Assembly (NCBI RefSeq): GCF_900639985.1 | Contig: NZ_CAAAIM010000004.1 | Span: 1 to 64,000, forward strand | Length of the DNA: 64,000 nucleotides | From: Legionella rowbothamii | Lineage (GTDB): Bacteria; Pseudomonadota; Gammaproteobacteria; Legionellales; Legionellaceae | Reading direction: 5' to 3' | Part shown: positions 28,012 through 38,126 of the stretch, one piece after another | Layout of the letters: every line of letters starts with the position of its first letter | Position numbering within the stretch: position 1 is the first letter of the stretch | Notes under the pieces: generated by a model | What the model was told of the DNA's origin: nothing | Databases searched by the model: none | The model's input: only the letters and a program-made list of their open reading frames with translations | Position numbers and translations under genes: made by a program

Positions 28012-28036
28012 CAGAACAAATGCGGAGTAATATGTT

Positions 28037-28237
28037 ATGCCGAAGTTAAAATCACATCGTGGAGCGTCTAAACGCTTCATTAAAACAGCAAGTGGTCGAG
28101 TAAAACGCCGTGGCGCTTACAGAAACCATATTCTCACCAAAAAGTCTACAAAGCAAAAACGTCATTTACGCGTTGGTGCAAGTAGTTTGAAAGCATGCGA
28201 TGCGCGTTTAGCAGAACGTATGTTGCACGGTAGTTAA
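28037..28237 (+). CDS. rpmI: Ribosomal protein bL35
   Basis: 66-aa basic 50S protein; starts [14 protein letters not shown] and has the [21 protein letters not shown] segment. Lies between infC and rplT as in most Gammaproteobacteria, where L20 represses both rpmI and rplT through the mRNA; the needed RNA structure was not worked out here. Confidence 0.98.
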   Translation: MPKLKSHRGASKRFIKTASGRVKRRGAYRNHILTKKSTKQKRHLRVGASSLKACDARLAERMLHGS

Positions 28238-28251
28238 GGGGAGAATAGAAA

Positions 28252-28611
28252 ATGCCAAGAGTTAAACGTGGTGTGACTGCCAAAGCGCGTCATAAGAAAA
28301 TAATGGCCCAAGCGAAAGGTTACTACGGTGCCCGTAGTCGTACCTATCGTGTTGCCAAACAAGCAGTGATTAAAGCGGGTCAGTATGCTTACCGTGATAG
28401 ACGCCAGAAAAAACGTCAATTCCGTGCATTATGGATTACTCGTATTAACGCACAAGCTCGTGAATGTGGATTATCATACAGCCGTTTAATTGATGGTTTG
28501 AAAAAAGCATCAATTGATTTAGACAGAAAGGTTTTAGCTGATCTAGCGGTTCATGACAAAGTTGCATTTGCTGCTGTTGCTGAACAAGCAAAAGCTGCAT
28601 TAGCAAAATAA
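28252..28611 (+). CDS. rplT: Ribosomal protein bL20
   Basis: 119-aa basic 50S protein, [16 protein letters not shown] at the start and [20 protein letters not shown] in the globular half. Preceded by AAGGGGAG 8 bases before the ATG. Known autoregulator of rpmI-rplT. Confidence 0.98.
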   Translation: MPRVKRGVTAKARHKKIMAQAKGYYGARSRTYRVAKQAVIKAGQYAYRDRRQKKRQFRALWITRINAQARECGLSYSRLIDGLKKASIDLDRKVLADLAVHDKVAFAAVAEQAKAALAK

Positions 28612-28653
28612 TGGTTTAGCTTAATTGTAATAACAGTTAGTTAGGCAATTAAA

Positions 28654-28701
28654 ATGTATTTCTTAAGGAGGCTCAGGCCTCCTTTTTACTTGTGGGTATA
28701 A
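28654..28701 (+). CDS. Possible leader peptide before pheS
   Basis: A 15-codon frame ([15 protein letters not shown]) covers the attenuator hairpin at 28665-28687 and ends just before the pheS start. It has two Phe codons, fewer than the E. coli PheM leader, and no good ribosome binding site. Position matches pheM; the evidence is otherwise thin. Confidence 0.3.
   Translation: MYFLRRLRPPFYLWV
28665..28687 (+). terminator. Terminator/attenuator between rplT and pheS
   Basis: AAGGAGGC-TCAG-GCCTCCTT stem followed by a short T run. It occupies the position of the E. coli pheST attenuator, whose read-through depends on charged tRNA-Phe. The T run is short, consistent with partial termination. 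Confidence 0.65.
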
Positions 28702-28703
28702 TT

Positions 28704-29717
28704 ATGCAGGATATCACCGCCATACAAGAACAGGCCGCAGACGCAATTAATCATGCGCAAGATGTTGCCGCTTTAGAGTTAATTCGCGTAGATTTTTTAG
28801 GTAAAAAAGGCCGATTAACTGAAATCCTAAAAGGATTAGCTCATTTATCTGCTGAAGAAAAGCCTAAAATGGGACAATTAGTCAATCAGGTAAAACGTGA
28901 AATTACCGCTCTGATTGAAGTAAAAATGTACGAGCTCAAAGAAAAGCAATTATTAGAAAAGCTTACTGCAGAGCAAGTTGACGTTACTCTTCCCGGTCGT
29001 AATAAAAACAGTGGTTCACTACATCCTGTAACCCAAGTAAAACATCGAATTAATGAATTTTTTAGCCGTTTAGGATTTGATATTGTTGATGGTCCTGAAA
29101 TTGAGACTGAGTTTTATAATTTTGAAGCATTAAATATTCCTGGGCATCATCCCGCACGTGCAATGCACGATACCTTTTACTTCGGGGATGGTCGTCTCTT
29201 GCGAACACATACTTCACCGGTACAAATTCGGACAATGGAGCAACGTAAACCACCATTCCGTTTGATTGCCCCTGGGCGAGTTTACCGTTGTGACTCCGAT
29301 TTAACACATACGCCAATGTTCCATCAGGTAGAAGGGTTGCTTATTGATAAGCAGGCTACTTTGGCTGGACTAAAAGGTTTGTTGCAAGACTTTTTTGCTC
29401 ATTTCTTTGGACGCGAACTCGCATTAAGATTCAGACCCTCTTATTTTCCGTTTACTGAACCTTCTGCTGAAGTAGATATTGAATGTACCCAATGTAACGG
29501 TAAAGGGTGTCGTTCATGCAAGTTCACTGGTTGGTTAGAAGTATTAGGTTGCGGTATGGTGCATCCAAATGTTTTAAAAGCGGTCAATATTTCTCCCGAC
29601 GAATATCAAGGTTGGGCATTTGGTATGGGTATGGATCGATTAGCCATGTTGTATTATGGAATCGATGACTTACGTATGATGTTTGAAAATGATTTTACTT
29701 TCTTAAGTCAATTCTAA
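28704..29717 (+). CDS. pheS: Phenylalanyl-tRNA synthetase alpha subunit
   Basis: Catalytic subunit of the (alpha-beta)2 enzyme. N-terminal coiled coil (1-90), then the class II core: motif 2 around [20 protein letters not shown], the Cys-rich [12 protein letters not shown] stretch, and motif 3 [19 protein letters not shown] at 28704 preferred over the GTG at 28692, which lies just beyond the attenuator. 337 aa. pheT follows after 20 bases. Confidence 0.96.
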   Translation: MQDITAIQEQAADAINHAQDVAALELIRVDFLGKKGRLTEILKGLAHLSAEEKPKMGQLVNQVKREITALIEVKMYELKEKQLLEKLTAEQVDVTLPGRNKNSGSLHPVTQVKHRINEFFSRLGFDIVDGPEIETEFYNFEALNIPGHHPARAMHDTFYFGDGRLLRTHTSPVQIRTMEQRKPPFRLIAPGRVYRCDSDLTHTPMFHQVEGLLIDKQATLAGLKGLLQDFFAHFFGRELALRFRPSYFPFTEPSAEVDIECTQCNGKGCRSCKFTGWLEVLGCGMVHPNVLKAVNISPDEYQGWAFGMGMDRLAMLYYGIDDLRMMFENDFTFLSQF

Positions 29718-29737
29718 TTAGGTGGTAAGGACTATAA

Positions 29738-32122
29738 ATGAAATTAAGTAAATTATGGTTACGTGAATGGGTTAATTTCTCATTAACAGAACAAGAGTTA
29801 GCCGATCAATTAACAATGGCAGGTCTGGAAGTCGATGCAGTAAGCCCTGTAGCTGGAGAGTTTACCCACGTAATCGTTGCTGAAGTTCTAAGTACTACGC
29901 CTCATCCTGATGCAGATAAATTAACTTTATGCGAAGTTAACATTAATACTGACACACCCTTACAAATTGTTTGTGGCGCATCGAATGTACGCGCTGGGCT
30001 AAAAGTTGCATTGGCAATGATTGGTGCTGTTTTGCCTGGTGGCTTCAAAATTAAAGAATCAAAGTTACGTGGTCAGCTATCTCAGGGGATGCTGTGTTCA
30101 GTAGCTGAACTGGGAATGGCAGAACAATCTGATGGCATTTTGGAGCTGGAACACGAAGCTCCAGTAGGTATGGATTTACGTGAATATTTAGCTTTAGATG
30201 ATCATGTTTTTGATGTTGATTTAACTCCAAACCGTGCGGATTGCTTTAGTGTTTTAGGTATTGCTCGAGAGGTAGCTGTATTAAATAAATTACCGTTGCT
30301 CGAGAAACCCATTCCTGAAGTTGCTCCTAGCATTGATGACGTTTTGCCAGTGAGCTTACAAAATCCTGAGGCTTGCGCGCGTTATTGTGGTCGTATTATT
30401 CGTAATATTAGTCCTCATGCAAGTACTCCTGTATGGATGGGGGAACGTCTGCGTCGAGCTGGTATTCGCTCCTTGCATCCTGTTGTTGATATTATGAATT
30501 ACGTTATGCTTGAACTTGGGCAGCCAATGCATGCCTTTGACCTGAGTACAATTAAAGGCGAAATTAATGTTCGTTTTAGTAATGAAAATGAACAATTGGA
30601 ATTGCTCGATGGGCAAGAACTTAACTTCAATGAGAATGTATTAGTTATTGCCGATCAAGAAAAACCTTTAGCAATGGCAGGAGTTATGGGTGGGGCAAAC
30701 AGTGCTGTGCAAGAGCACACAACTGATGTGTTTCTTGAAAGTGCATTCTTTAATCCCATTACTATTGCCGGTGTTGCTAGAAAGTTTGGCTTATTTAGTG
30801 ATTCGTCACAGCGTTTTGAACGAGGGGTGGATCCCTATTTACAAAGAAGGGCATTAGAGCGTGCTACCGAGCTTATTCTGTCGATTGTGGGCGGAAAAGC
30901 AGGGCCGATAATTGAAGCGAATAATACCGCGCATATACCAGCTACAGTTAGCTTCTCTTTTGATACCGATAAAGTGCAACGATTAACAGGCCTTAATATT
31001 TCGCGCGAAGAAATGAAAAGCTTGCTACAGGGAATTGGTATCACTATTGTCAATGAGCACAGCACTTCGGTTCTTGATGTGACAGCCCCTTCCCACCGGT
31101 TTGATATTCAACAAGATGTTGATTTAGTAGAAGAAATTATTCGTCTTTATGGTTATGATAATTTAAAAGCAGAGCCGATGCAGGCTTCCGTACAAGCAGG
31201 AGCAACTTGTACTAATGAAGAAATTGCAACGCGTGTGGCGCATTGGTTTAGCGATAATGGATATAATGAGACCATCAGTTACAGCTTTGTGGATCCACAG
31301 TTGCAAGAAGCACTTTATCCACAATACCAAACCATGCAGTTATTAAATCCCATTTCATCTGAATTATCGCAAATGCGGGTGGGAATGTGGCCTGGTTTAA
31401 TTGCTTCGATGATTCATAATATTCATCGCCAGCAACAGTCAGTAAAGTTTTTTGAAGTCGGCGTGGTTTTTGACATTAAGCAACAACAATTATCCGAGCG
31501 TCCTTGCGTTGCAGGACTTATGATGGGCTCACTCGGAGATGTAAACTGGAGTGAAAGGAGCCGTACCTTCGATTTTTTTGATTTAAAAGGTGATTTGCAG
31601 TCCTTGTTTGCCGCATTAAAATTAAACCGAGTTGAGTTTATTGCTGCATCACATTCTGCATTGCATCCCGGACAATCAGCGGAAATTATGGTGAATGGCG
31701 TATTTGCTGGATGGATAGGTGCATTGCATCCGCGCTTGATTGACGCTTTAGATTTACAAGACGATGTGTTTTTGTTTGAGTTAAATTTAGATGCACTCAT
31801 AGGTCATGGTGCGCCCCGTTACCGACCCATTTCAAAATATCCCCAGATTCGTAGAGATTTGTCGTTTTTAGTGGATAAGCAAATTAGTGTGATGCAGATT
31901 GAGTCGGCAATTAGATCTATCATCAAAGAAAATTGGTTAAAAGCTTTTGATGTATTTGATGTGTATACTGGCCAAGGTATTCCAGATGGTAAGAAAAGTT
32001 TAGCTGTTGCAATGACGTTACAAGATGATGGTCGAACATTAGTTGACGCTGAGATCAATTCTTTAATCGGTGCTATAATCAAAGCGTTAGAAAATGAATT
32101 TTCAATCATATTGAGGGAATAA
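29738..32122 (+). CDS. pheT: Phenylalanyl-tRNA synthetase beta subunit
   Basis: 794 aa (E. coli 795). Domains in order: tRNA-binding EMAP-like domain (about 40-150), B3/B4 editing domain (about 205-380, with [20 protein letters not shown]), B5 domain (about 400-475), catalytic-like core and C-terminal FDX-ACB anticodon-binding domain (about 700-794, starting [13 protein letters not shown]). Followed by ihfA within 3 bases. Confidence 0.97.
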   Translation: MKLSKLWLREWVNFSLTEQELADQLTMAGLEVDAVSPVAGEFTHVIVAEVLSTTPHPDADKLTLCEVNINTDTPLQIVCGASNVRAGLKVALAMIGAVLPGGFKIKESKLRGQLSQGMLCSVAELGMAEQSDGILELEHEAPVGMDLREYLALDDHVFDVDLTPNRADCFSVLGIAREVAVLNKLPLLEKPIPEVAPSIDDVLPVSLQNPEACARYCGRIIRNISPHASTPVWMGERLRRAGIRSLHPVVDIMNYVMLELGQPMHAFDLSTIKGEINVRFSNENEQLELLDGQELNFNENVLVIADQEKPLAMAGVMGGANSAVQEHTTDVFLESAFFNPITIAGVARKFGLFSDSSQRFERGVDPYLQRRALERATELILSIVGGKAGPIIEANNTAHIPATVSFSFDTDKVQRLTGLNISREEMKSLLQGIGITIVNEHSTSVLDVTAPSHRFDIQQDVDLVEEIIRLYGYDNLKAEPMQASVQAGATCTNEEIATRVAHWFSDNGYNETISYSFVDPQLQEALYPQYQTMQLLNPISSELSQMRVGMWPGLIASMIHNIHRQQQSVKFFEVGVVFDIKQQQLSERPCVAGLMMGSLGDVNWSERSRTFDFFDLKGDLQSLFAALKLNRVEFIAASHSALHPGQSAEIMVNGVFAGWIGALHPRLIDALDLQDDVFLFELNLDALIGHGAPRYRPISKYPQIRRDLSFLVDKQISVMQIESAIRSIIKENWLKAFDVFDVYTGQGIPDGKKSLAVAMTLQDDGRTLVDAEINSLIGAIIKALENEFSIILRE

Positions 32123-32124
32123 TC

Positions 32125-32418
32125 GTGAATGCACTTAGCAAAGCAATAATGTCTGAAACCTTGTGTGATGAATTAAACATGTCCAAAACTGCTGCAAAAG
32201 AAATGGTCGAAAATTTCTTTGAAGTGTTAAGGCATGCACTGGAACATGGACATCATGTCAAGTTGTCAGGTTTTGGTAATTTTACCCTAAGGGATAAGCC
32301 ACAAAGACCTGGTAGAAACCCTAAGACGGGTGAAGAAATACCGGTTGTTGCCCGCAGGGTAGTGACATTTAAATCAGGTTTGAAGTTGAAAACCAAAATT
32401 GAAGAAATAGGAAAATAG
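32125..32418 (+). CDS. ihfA: Integration host factor alpha
   Basis: DNA-bending nucleoid protein. 97 aa; [17 protein letters not shown] aligns with the E. coli start, and [14 protein letters not shown] is the DNA-intercalating beta-arm tip with its conserved proline. Starts with GTG behind TTGAGGGAATAATC. End of the thrS operon, as in E. coli. In Legionella IHF contributes to the switch toward the transmissive phase. Confidence 0.95.
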   Translation: MNALSKAIMSETLCDELNMSKTAAKEMVENFFEVLRHALEHGHHVKLSGFGNFTLRDKPQRPGRNPKTGEEIPVVARRVVTFKSGLKLKTKIEEIGK

Positions 32419-32422
32419 TTCG

Positions 32423-32746
32423 TTGACTTATTATTCGAAACATGTACTTTTATGCACTAACCAGAAGGCTGCAGGCAAACAATGCTGCGCTAACTCTGGT
32501 GGTGAAGAGTTTTTTACTTACATGAAATCACGCTTGGCGGAGCTGGGAATGCATGGCCCGGGGAAAATTCGTGTGAGTAAATCAGGTTGTCTTGGACGTT
32601 GTGATTTAGGGCCTTGTATTGTTATTTATCCTGAAGGTGTTTGGTATACCTATTCATCTTTTACCGATATTGACACAATCATTGATTCACATTTGATTTC
32701 TGGGATTATTGCCCAGAAATTAGCTATTGATCCTGAGCACGTATAA
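32423..32746 (+). CDS. Thioredoxin-fold 2Fe-2S ferredoxin
   Basis: 107-aa protein of the NuoE-like '(2Fe-2S) ferredoxin domain' family. Cluster cysteine candidates are C11, C21 or C22, C56, C60 and C65 (SGCLGRCDLGPC). Begins at TTG 32423, four bases after ihfA, with AGGA upstream at a somewhat long distance; no ATG is available before the first cysteine. Electron partner unknown. Confidence 0.8.
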   Translation: MTYYSKHVLLCTNQKAAGKQCCANSGGEEFFTYMKSRLAELGMHGPGKIRVSKSGCLGRCDLGPCIVIYPEGVWYTYSSFTDIDTIIDSHLISGIIAQKLAIDPEHV

Positions 32747-32781
32747 CTGTGTAAGTGCTTACAAGGATTATTAAATACGGT

Positions 32782-32937
32782 CGTTGTTACTGTGCGCATT
32801 GACAACGAGATGTATGCGGACTTTGTGAATGCTTAATCCGCCAATTAAGAAAAACATCAGATGCTCGGCGGTAAAAGCCCAGCAGAGATACTTCGACGTA
32901 ACCCTATTGCTGGGTTTCCCTGTCCTGCCTACACATG
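32782..32937 (+). ncRNA. Structured RNA candidate upstream of rplM
   Basis: Three stems can be drawn: CGTTGT/ACAACG (32782-32807), GCGGA/TCCGC (32816-32841) and CCCAGCA/TGCTGGG (32878-32914). In addition GATGTATGCGG can pair with CCTGCCTACAC near 32925-32936 to close a long rod. This layout and segments such as GATGCTCGGCGGTAAAAGCC loosely recall 6S RNA, but I cannot align it confidently and its length is short for 6S. Strand assumed plus. Ends are approximate. Confidence 0.35.
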
Positions 32938-33124
32938 GGGGCTAATGTTATTTTCTTTAAATTGGCGTTATTATGTAAATGCATACATCATCTTGGTTCA
33001 GTAATTAAACAATTGTATTTTAGTTTCTTTAACTGAACAATATTTTTATAGTGGTTTTATCACCCAGAATTTGTTATATTTACGCGGATTTATTTATTTG
33101 TTTGTAAATTTTTATCCTTTTTAC

Positions 33125-33153
33125 TTGTAGGATGTTTCTGTTTTGGTTAAAAT
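33125..33153 (+). promoter_or_regulatory. Promoter of rplM-rpsI
   Basis: TTGTAG (33125-33130), 17-base spacer, TAAAAT (33148-33153). Predicted start about 33160, giving a leader of about 45 bases before rplM. Confidence 0.55.
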
Positions 33154-33204
33154 CGCCCGTCCATGATAGAAGATTACTAATTTAGGCAGTTCGGAGTTCA
33201 TTTA

Positions 33205-33639
33205 ATGAAGACATTTAGTGCCAAAAGCCATGAAGTCAAACGTGACTGGTTCGTGGTTGATGCCAGCGATAAAGTTTTAGGTCGCTTAGCTACTGAGATT
33301 GCCCGTCGTTTACGCGGAAAACATAAAGCTGAGTATACCCCCCATGTTGATACTGGTGACTACATTATCGTCACAAATGCAGAAAAAGTTACTGTGACTG
33401 GTCGCAAATTTAAAGACAAGATGTATTACCGTCACACAGGTCACCCAGGTGGTATCAAATCAGATAGTTTTGAAAAATTACAGGCTAGAAATCCTGCTCG
33501 GATTATCGAATTAGCTGTAAAAGGTATGTTACCAAAAAATCCTTTGGGTCGTGAGATGTATCGTAAGCTGAAAGTATATGTTGGCAACGAGCATCCGCAT
33601 ACTGCACAACAACCCAAGCAACTTGATATTGAGGAATAA
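33205..33639 (+). CDS. rplM: Ribosomal protein uL13
   Basis: 144-aa 50S protein; [20 protein letters not shown] at the start, [12 protein letters not shown] and the [17 protein letters not shown] segment are diagnostic. Precedes rpsI by 5 bases, the universal pairing. ATG preceded by GGAG. Confidence 0.98.
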   Translation: MKTFSAKSHEVKRDWFVVDASDKVLGRLATEIARRLRGKHKAEYTPHVDTGDYIIVTNAEKVTVTGRKFKDKMYYRHTGHPGGIKSDSFEKLQARNPARIIELAVKGMLPKNPLGREMYRKLKVYVGNEHPHTAQQPKQLDIEE

Positions 33640-33644
33640 GTATT

Positions 33645-34076
33645 ATGGCTGAAATGAAGCAATACTATGGCACTGGCCGTAGAAAAAGTTCAACAGCTCG
33701 CGTGTTTTTGCGCCCTGGTAAAGGTGAGATCACAGTTAATGGTCGCACTTTGAAAGAATATTTCTGCCGTGAAACTTCTTGCATGGTTGTGATGCAGCCA
33801 CTAGAAACGGTTGATTTAGTTAACAAGTTTGATATCTACATTACTGTTGTTGGTGGTGGTGTTTCTGGCCAAGCTGGTGCAGTTCGTCTAGGTATCGCAA
33901 GAGCCTTAGTTGCTTATGATGAGCATGGTTTAGCAGAAGATGCAGAGCCAAGCCCAGATTCATATCGTCGAAAGCTTCGTGCTCGCGGCTTATTGACACG
34001 TGATTCACGTCGTGTTGAAAGAAAGAAAGTGGGTCTACACAAAGCACGTCGTGCTACTCAGTACTCCAAACGTTAA
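33645..34076 (+). CDS. rpsI: Ribosomal protein uS9
   Basis: 143-aa here (about 130 in E. coli; start [16 protein letters not shown] at 33645 follows the rplM stop closely). [14 protein letters not shown] and the basic tail ending QYSKR, which reaches the P site, are conserved. Terminated at 34092-34119. Confidence 0.97.
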   Translation: MAEMKQYYGTGRRKSSTARVFLRPGKGEITVNGRTLKEYFCRETSCMVVMQPLETVDLVNKFDIYITVVGGGVSGQAGAVRLGIARALVAYDEHGLAEDAEPSPDSYRRKLRARGLLTRDSRRVERKKVGLHKARRATQYSKR

Positions 34077-34091
34077 TCGTTTATTGGACAC

Positions 34092-34119
34092 AAAAAACCC
34101 CGCACCAGCGGGGTTTTTT
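34092..34119 (+). terminator. Terminator of rplM-rpsI
   Basis: AAAAAACCCCGC, loop ACCA, GCGGGGTTTTTT: a classic GC stem with A and T tracts on both sides, 15 bases after the rpsI stop. Confidence 0.92.
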
Positions 34120-34151
34120 ATTGGTGTTTATAGAGTATATTACCATGGAAT

Positions 34152-34179
34152 GTAGGCTGGGCTTCACTGCTCAGCATAC
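34152..34179. repeat. GTAGGCTGGGC hairpin
   Basis: GTAGGCTGGGC (34152-34162) and GCTCAGCATAC (34169-34179) are imperfect inverted arms of the same family as 23866 and 63431. Between rpsI and petA. Confidence 0.45.
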
Positions 34180-34253
34180 TTTCGGATTAAACGTTATATC
34201 TTTTCTAATGTTTAGTTCCAGTTACCCTAACATCATTTTGAGGTGCTCTCATA

Positions 34254-34865
34254 ATGAGTGAAATCACTAATCCAAATCAAAAAACAGATAATTCTGTAGA
34301 TGAAGGCAGACGCCGTTTTTTACTAGGCACTACTTGTGTTTTAGGTGGTGTTGGCGCTTTATGTGCTTTAACACCACTCGTATCCTCTTGGTTACCAAGT
34401 GCAAAAGCACAAGCTGATGGTGCTCCTATTCAAGTTGATTTAAGTAAAATGGAGCCTGGTGAGCAAGCAGTTGTGGAATGGCGCGGTAAGCCGGTATGGA
34501 TTATTCGCCGTACTCAAGAAATGATACAAAAGCTTAATGAAAATACAATGCAATTAAGAGACCCTCAATCCCTCACCGCCCAACAACCAGCCTATGCGCA
34601 AAATATACATCGCTCAATTAATCCTGAGTATTTAATACTAATTGGCATCTGTACCCATCTTGGTTGCTCGCCAAAATACAAGCCGACACTTGGGGAATTG
34701 GGTCCGGATTGGCCGGGGGGCTTCTTTTGTCCCTGTCATGGTTCTACATTTGATCTAGCCGGGCGAGTTTTTAAAAATGTACCTGCACCGATAAATATGG
34801 AAGTGCCTCCTTATTATTTTATTGATACGCACACTCTAGTAATTGGTGAGAATAGTAAAACCTAG
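34254..34865 (+). CDS. petA: Ubiquinol-cytochrome c reductase Rieske subunit
   Basis: 2Fe-2S subunit of the bc1 complex. The N-terminus EGRRRFLLGTTCVLGG combines a Tat-like twin-arginine motif and the membrane anchor. Cluster ligands lie in CTHLGCSP and CPCHGSTFD. 203 aa. Start follows GAGGTGCTCTCATA. Separated from petB by 139 bases that contain weak inverted repeats of the GTATTACG type, unlike the tighter spacing common in other bacteria. Confidence 0.96.
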   Translation: MSEITNPNQKTDNSVDEGRRRFLLGTTCVLGGVGALCALTPLVSSWLPSAKAQADGAPIQVDLSKMEPGEQAVVEWRGKPVWIIRRTQEMIQKLNENTMQLRDPQSLTAQQPAYAQNIHRSINPEYLILIGICTHLGCSPKYKPTLGELGPDWPGGFFCPCHGSTFDLAGRVFKNVPAPINMEVPPYYFIDTHTLVIGENSKT

Positions 34866-35004
34866 CTCGTATTGTACGTGTGCATCGGACAACGAAATAA
34901 CGTATTTTGAACGGATATTGTAATACAGGACTTTGTGCCACAATCCCGCGTATTACGACTTCGTTTAATACGGCTGTGTTAGTGATGACTTTAGAGAAAA
35001 ATGA

Positions 35005-36216
35005 ATGAAAAGATTATTTAAGTGGTTGGATGCGCGTTTCCCATTGGCGAGCACTTGGAAACAATATTTTAGCGAATATTATGTACCTAAGAATTTAAAT
35101 TTCTTCTATTTTTTTGGTTCAATTGCACTGGTGGTCTTAGTAAATCAGTTTATTACTGGTTTATGGCTTACGATGTTTTACACGCCCAGCTCAGAGCAGG
35201 CTTTTGCTTCAGTAGAGTATATTATGCGTGACGTCAACTATGGTTGGTTGCTCCGCTATATGCATTCTACTGGTGCTTCCGCATTTTTTATTGTGATTTA
35301 TTTACATCTATTTCGTGGTCTGCTTTATGGCTCTTATCAACGGCCCCGGGAATTAGTGTGGCTCTTGGGCATGCTATTGTATATTTTACTTTTAGCGGCA
35401 GCATTTTTAGGGTACTTGCTGCCTTGGGGGCAGATGTCCTATTGGGGGGCAGAGGTAATTACCTCATTGATCGGTGGTATTCCCTACATCGGGGACAGCC
35501 TCGAAATTTGGCTAAGGGGCGATTACTCCGTGACCAATGCAACGCTACAGCGCTTTTTTGCCTTGCATGTTATTGCCATACCACTACTTTTATTACTGCT
35601 GGCTTTTTTACATATCGTTGCGTTGCATCAGGTCGGTTCAAATAATCCAGAAGGTATAGACATTCAAAATAAATTGGATGAGAACGGAAATCCTACGGAT
35701 AGCATCCCTTTCCATCCCTATTACCTTGTTAAGGACTTGGTTGGGGTGCTGTTCTTTTTGCTTCTCTTTTTTGCAGTAGTATTTTTTGCACCAGAAATGG
35801 GAGGCTACTTTTTAGAGCACAGTAATTTTGTTCCCGCCAATCCCATGGTGACTCCGGATCATATTGCTCCTATGTGGTACATGTCCCCGTTTTATGCCAT
35901 TTTGCGCGCTATTCCTGATAAACTTTTGGGGATTATTGGCATGGGAGCTGCTGTTGGCATATTGTTCTTTTTACCTTGGTTAGATCGTAGCCCTGTGCGC
36001 TCTATGCGCTATAAAGGTTGTTTTTCACGTATTATGTTAATCGTTGGCGTTATGGCATTTTTAATTTTAGGGTATTTAGGCACCATTCCGGTAAATCCTC
36101 CGCGTTTACTTATCGCGCGCATTTGTGCCGTTCTTTATTTTTCATACTTTATTTTTATGCCCCTTTATACGCGCTTGGAAGCCACACGCCCTGTTCCGTT
36201 TCGGCTAGGGGATTAA
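35005..36216 (+). CDS. petB: Cytochrome b of bc1 complex
   Basis: 403-aa membrane protein with eight helices. Heme histidines are in LLRYMHSTGAS and IYLHLFRG (helix B) and FALHVIAIP and LHIVALHQVG (helix D). PEMGGYF in the loop before the last helices occupies the place of the PEWY Qo-site motif of other cytochromes b, with altered residues. Followed after 2 bases by petC. Confidence 0.95.
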   Translation: MKRLFKWLDARFPLASTWKQYFSEYYVPKNLNFFYFFGSIALVVLVNQFITGLWLTMFYTPSSEQAFASVEYIMRDVNYGWLLRYMHSTGASAFFIVIYLHLFRGLLYGSYQRPRELVWLLGMLLYILLLAAAFLGYLLPWGQMSYWGAEVITSLIGGIPYIGDSLEIWLRGDYSVTNATLQRFFALHVIAIPLLLLLLAFLHIVALHQVGSNNPEGIDIQNKLDENGNPTDSIPFHPYYLVKDLVGVLFFLLLFFAVVFFAPEMGGYFLEHSNFVPANPMVTPDHIAPMWYMSPFYAILRAIPDKLLGIIGMGAAVGILFFLPWLDRSPVRSMRYKGCFSRIMLIVGVMAFLILGYLGTIPVNPPRLLIARICAVLYFSYFIFMPLYTRLEATRPVPFRLGD

Positions 36217-36218
36217 TT

Positions 36219-36935
36219 ATGCTAAAACAAAGAGCACTTCTAGCAGGGATCTTGGGATGCTTATGGACTCCCATATTGGGGGCTGAATCTTTAGTAATTG
36301 ATAAGCCTAGTTTGCAGCGTGGAGCCAAGCTATTTATGAATTATTGTTCTGGCTGCCATTCATTAAAATATTTGCGTTACAACCACATGGCGGAAGGTTT
36401 AGGCCTTGTTGGTTTCGATGGACGTGTTGATGAGGATTTACTCACAAATAATCTTATTTTTACTGAAGCCGCGGTGAATGATCCCATCCGCATCGCTTTA
36501 CCTCCAGAAGATGCCAAGCAATGGTTTGGCGTTGTACCCCCAGATTTATCTTTAGTCGCGAGAGAAAAGGGGGCTGATTGGTTAGTTACCTACTTAAAAA
36601 GTTTTTATACGGATAATTCCAGGCCTTTTGGGGTAAACAATTTATTGGTACCGGGGGTCTCTATGCCGAATATCTTAGAGCCCTTAACGGGAGAAATGAT
36701 CTTAGTGCGAGGCACTCAGGGGCATGCGGCTCATTTGTCATTGGTTAAAGAGGGGGAGGTATCTTCCACTCAACTTGATAATCTATTGCAGGATTTAGTT
36801 AGCTTTCTTGTTTATGTTGGTGAGCCTACCCAAGGGGCTCGTCATCAACTAGGGTACTTTGTGTTAGCGTTTTTAATGGTATTTTTATTGGTTGCACTCG
36901 GCTTGAAACGCATATATTGGCAAAAAATATCATAG
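36219..36935 (+). CDS. petC: Cytochrome c1
   Basis: Heme c subunit of the bc1 complex. ATG at 36219, two bases after the petB stop, gives a protein with a signal peptide (MLKQRALLAGILGCLWTPI), CSGCH heme attachment followed by SLKYLRYNHM, the Met-ligand region GVSMPN, and a C-terminal membrane anchor (about 212-232). 238 aa. The frame is open further upstream into petB, but those codons are not needed. Confidence 0.94.
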   Translation: MLKQRALLAGILGCLWTPILGAESLVIDKPSLQRGAKLFMNYCSGCHSLKYLRYNHMAEGLGLVGFDGRVDEDLLTNNLIFTEAAVNDPIRIALPPEDAKQWFGVVPPDLSLVAREKGADWLVTYLKSFYTDNSRPFGVNNLLVPGVSMPNILEPLTGEMILVRGTQGHAAHLSLVKEGEVSSTQLDNLLQDLVSFLVYVGEPTQGARHQLGYFVLAFLMVFLLVALGLKRIYWQKIS

Positions 36936-37088
36936 TTTAGATAACAAAGTAACCCAAAAGGTTAAAAATATGGTAAAATATCACGTTTGTACTGTAGGGT
37001 AGGGATTTGAGTAATAGCTCAGTAATTCCTTCGAGAGTTATTACCCCTCGGTGCTTTACCGATTTTCATGAAATGATAGGAGTTGCTA

Positions 37089-37709
37089 ATGGCAATTGTT
37101 GCAAAGCGCACTATAATGTCTTTATTTTCTGATATTGATGATGTGTATAGTCATCAGGTTCGTATCGTTTTGGCGGAGAAAGGAGTGAATGTTGAAATTC
37201 TACCTGCCAAGCAAAATGAACCCAGTGCTGATCTTTTAGCTCTGAACCCTTACGGCACAGTGCCAACTCTGATTGATAGAGAGCTTGTACTGTATGAACC
37301 ACGCATTATTATGGAATATTTAGATGAGCGTTTTCCTCATCCACCATTATTGCCCGTCTATCCGGTTGCACGTGCAGAAACACGCAAAATGATGCATCGT
37401 ATTGAGCATGATTGGTATTACTTAATGAATCAAATTTTAAGAGATACTAATGTTGACGCGGCAAGAGCAAACTTATTTGAAAGTTTAACTAGCTTAGATC
37501 CAGTTTTTGCTGACAAGCCTTATTTCCTAAGCGATGAGTTTTCGTTGTTGGATTGTGCTTTAGCTCCTTTATTATGGCGTTTGCCTCGTTTAGGTATTGA
37601 GATTGGGCAGGAGCATAAAGGATTAATTGCATACATGCAGCGCTTGTTTAAACGTGAGTCGTTTCAAGTTAGCTTAACTGATGCTGAGCGACAATTAAGA
37701 GCGGCATAA
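37089..37709 (+). CDS. sspA: Stringent starvation protein A
   Basis: GST-fold, RNA polymerase-associated protein that in other bacteria acts in starvation and virulence gene control. N-terminal thioredoxin-like domain (SLFSDIDDVYSHQVRIVLAE) and C-terminal helical domain. ATG at 37089 preferred (AGGAG just upstream). 206 aa. In E. coli the order is rplM-rpsI-sspA-sspB; here petABC is inserted between, as in many Gammaproteobacteria. A hairpin-forming leader (GTAATAGCTC/GAGAGTTATTAC, about 37013-37045) precedes it. Confidence 0.94.
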   Translation: MAIVAKRTIMSLFSDIDDVYSHQVRIVLAEKGVNVEILPAKQNEPSADLLALNPYGTVPTLIDRELVLYEPRIIMEYLDERFPHPPLLPVYPVARAETRKMMHRIEHDWYYLMNQILRDTNVDAARANLFESLTSLDPVFADKPYFLSDEFSLLDCALAPLLWRLPRLGIEIGQEHKGLIAYMQRLFKRESFQVSLTDAERQLRAA

Positions 37710-37711
37710 AC

Positions 37712-38119
37712 ATGACTATGACATCAAACAAACCTTATTTAATTCGTGCTTTTTACGATTGGATCGTAGATAACGGATTGACACCTTATGTTTTGGTCAA
37801 TACCGCCTATGCGGGTGTACAGGTTCCTCACGAGCATATCGTTGAGGCACGGATTGTGTTAAATGTATCTCCAGCAGCCACCCGTGGTTTACTATTAGAA
37901 AACGATCGCATCGTATTTACTGCACGTTTTTCAGGGAAAACCGAGCAAATTTTTGTGCCTCCTAGTGCAGTATTAGAGATCTATGCTAAAGAAAATGGCC
38001 GTGGGATTGCGTTTGAGCTGGAAGATGAGCCCCCCTCATCCCCACCTCCTGCAAGCGCTGGTGCAGATGGCGCTACGGCTATGGCTAAAAGTAAGCCAGC
38101 ATTAAAATTAGTTAAGTAG
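37712..38119 (+). CDS. sspB: ClpXP adaptor SspB
   Basis: Delivers ssrA-tagged proteins to ClpXP. 135 aa: folded domain (about 5-110, with LTPYVLVNTAYAGVQVP), a Pro/Ala/Ser-rich flexible linker, and the C-terminal ClpX-docking tail LKLVK, close to the E. coli LRVVK. Three bases after sspA. Confidence 0.94.
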   Translation: MTMTSNKPYLIRAFYDWIVDNGLTPYVLVNTAYAGVQVPHEHIVEARIVLNVSPAATRGLLLENDRIVFTARFSGKTEQIFVPPSAVLEIYAKENGRGIAFELEDEPPSSPPPASAGADGATAMAKSKPALKLVK

Positions 38120-38126
38120 TATAGGA

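Larger units (their letters stand above)
32747..33204. other. 458-base intergenic region before rplM
   Basis: No protein gene. The first part (32782-32937) holds several stable hairpins described as a candidate RNA; the second part is AT-rich and contains the rplM promoter at 33125-33153. No terminator with a clear T run was seen for the upstream operon. Confidence 0.6.

Noticed and set aside
31423-31800. 125-codon frame opposite pheT
   Set aside because: Antisense shadow inside a strongly conserved gene, no ribosome binding site and odd Ser/Cys/Lys composition.
36018-36218. Extended N-terminus of cytochrome c1 inside petB
   Set aside because: The ATG at 36219 already gives a signal peptide and normal length.
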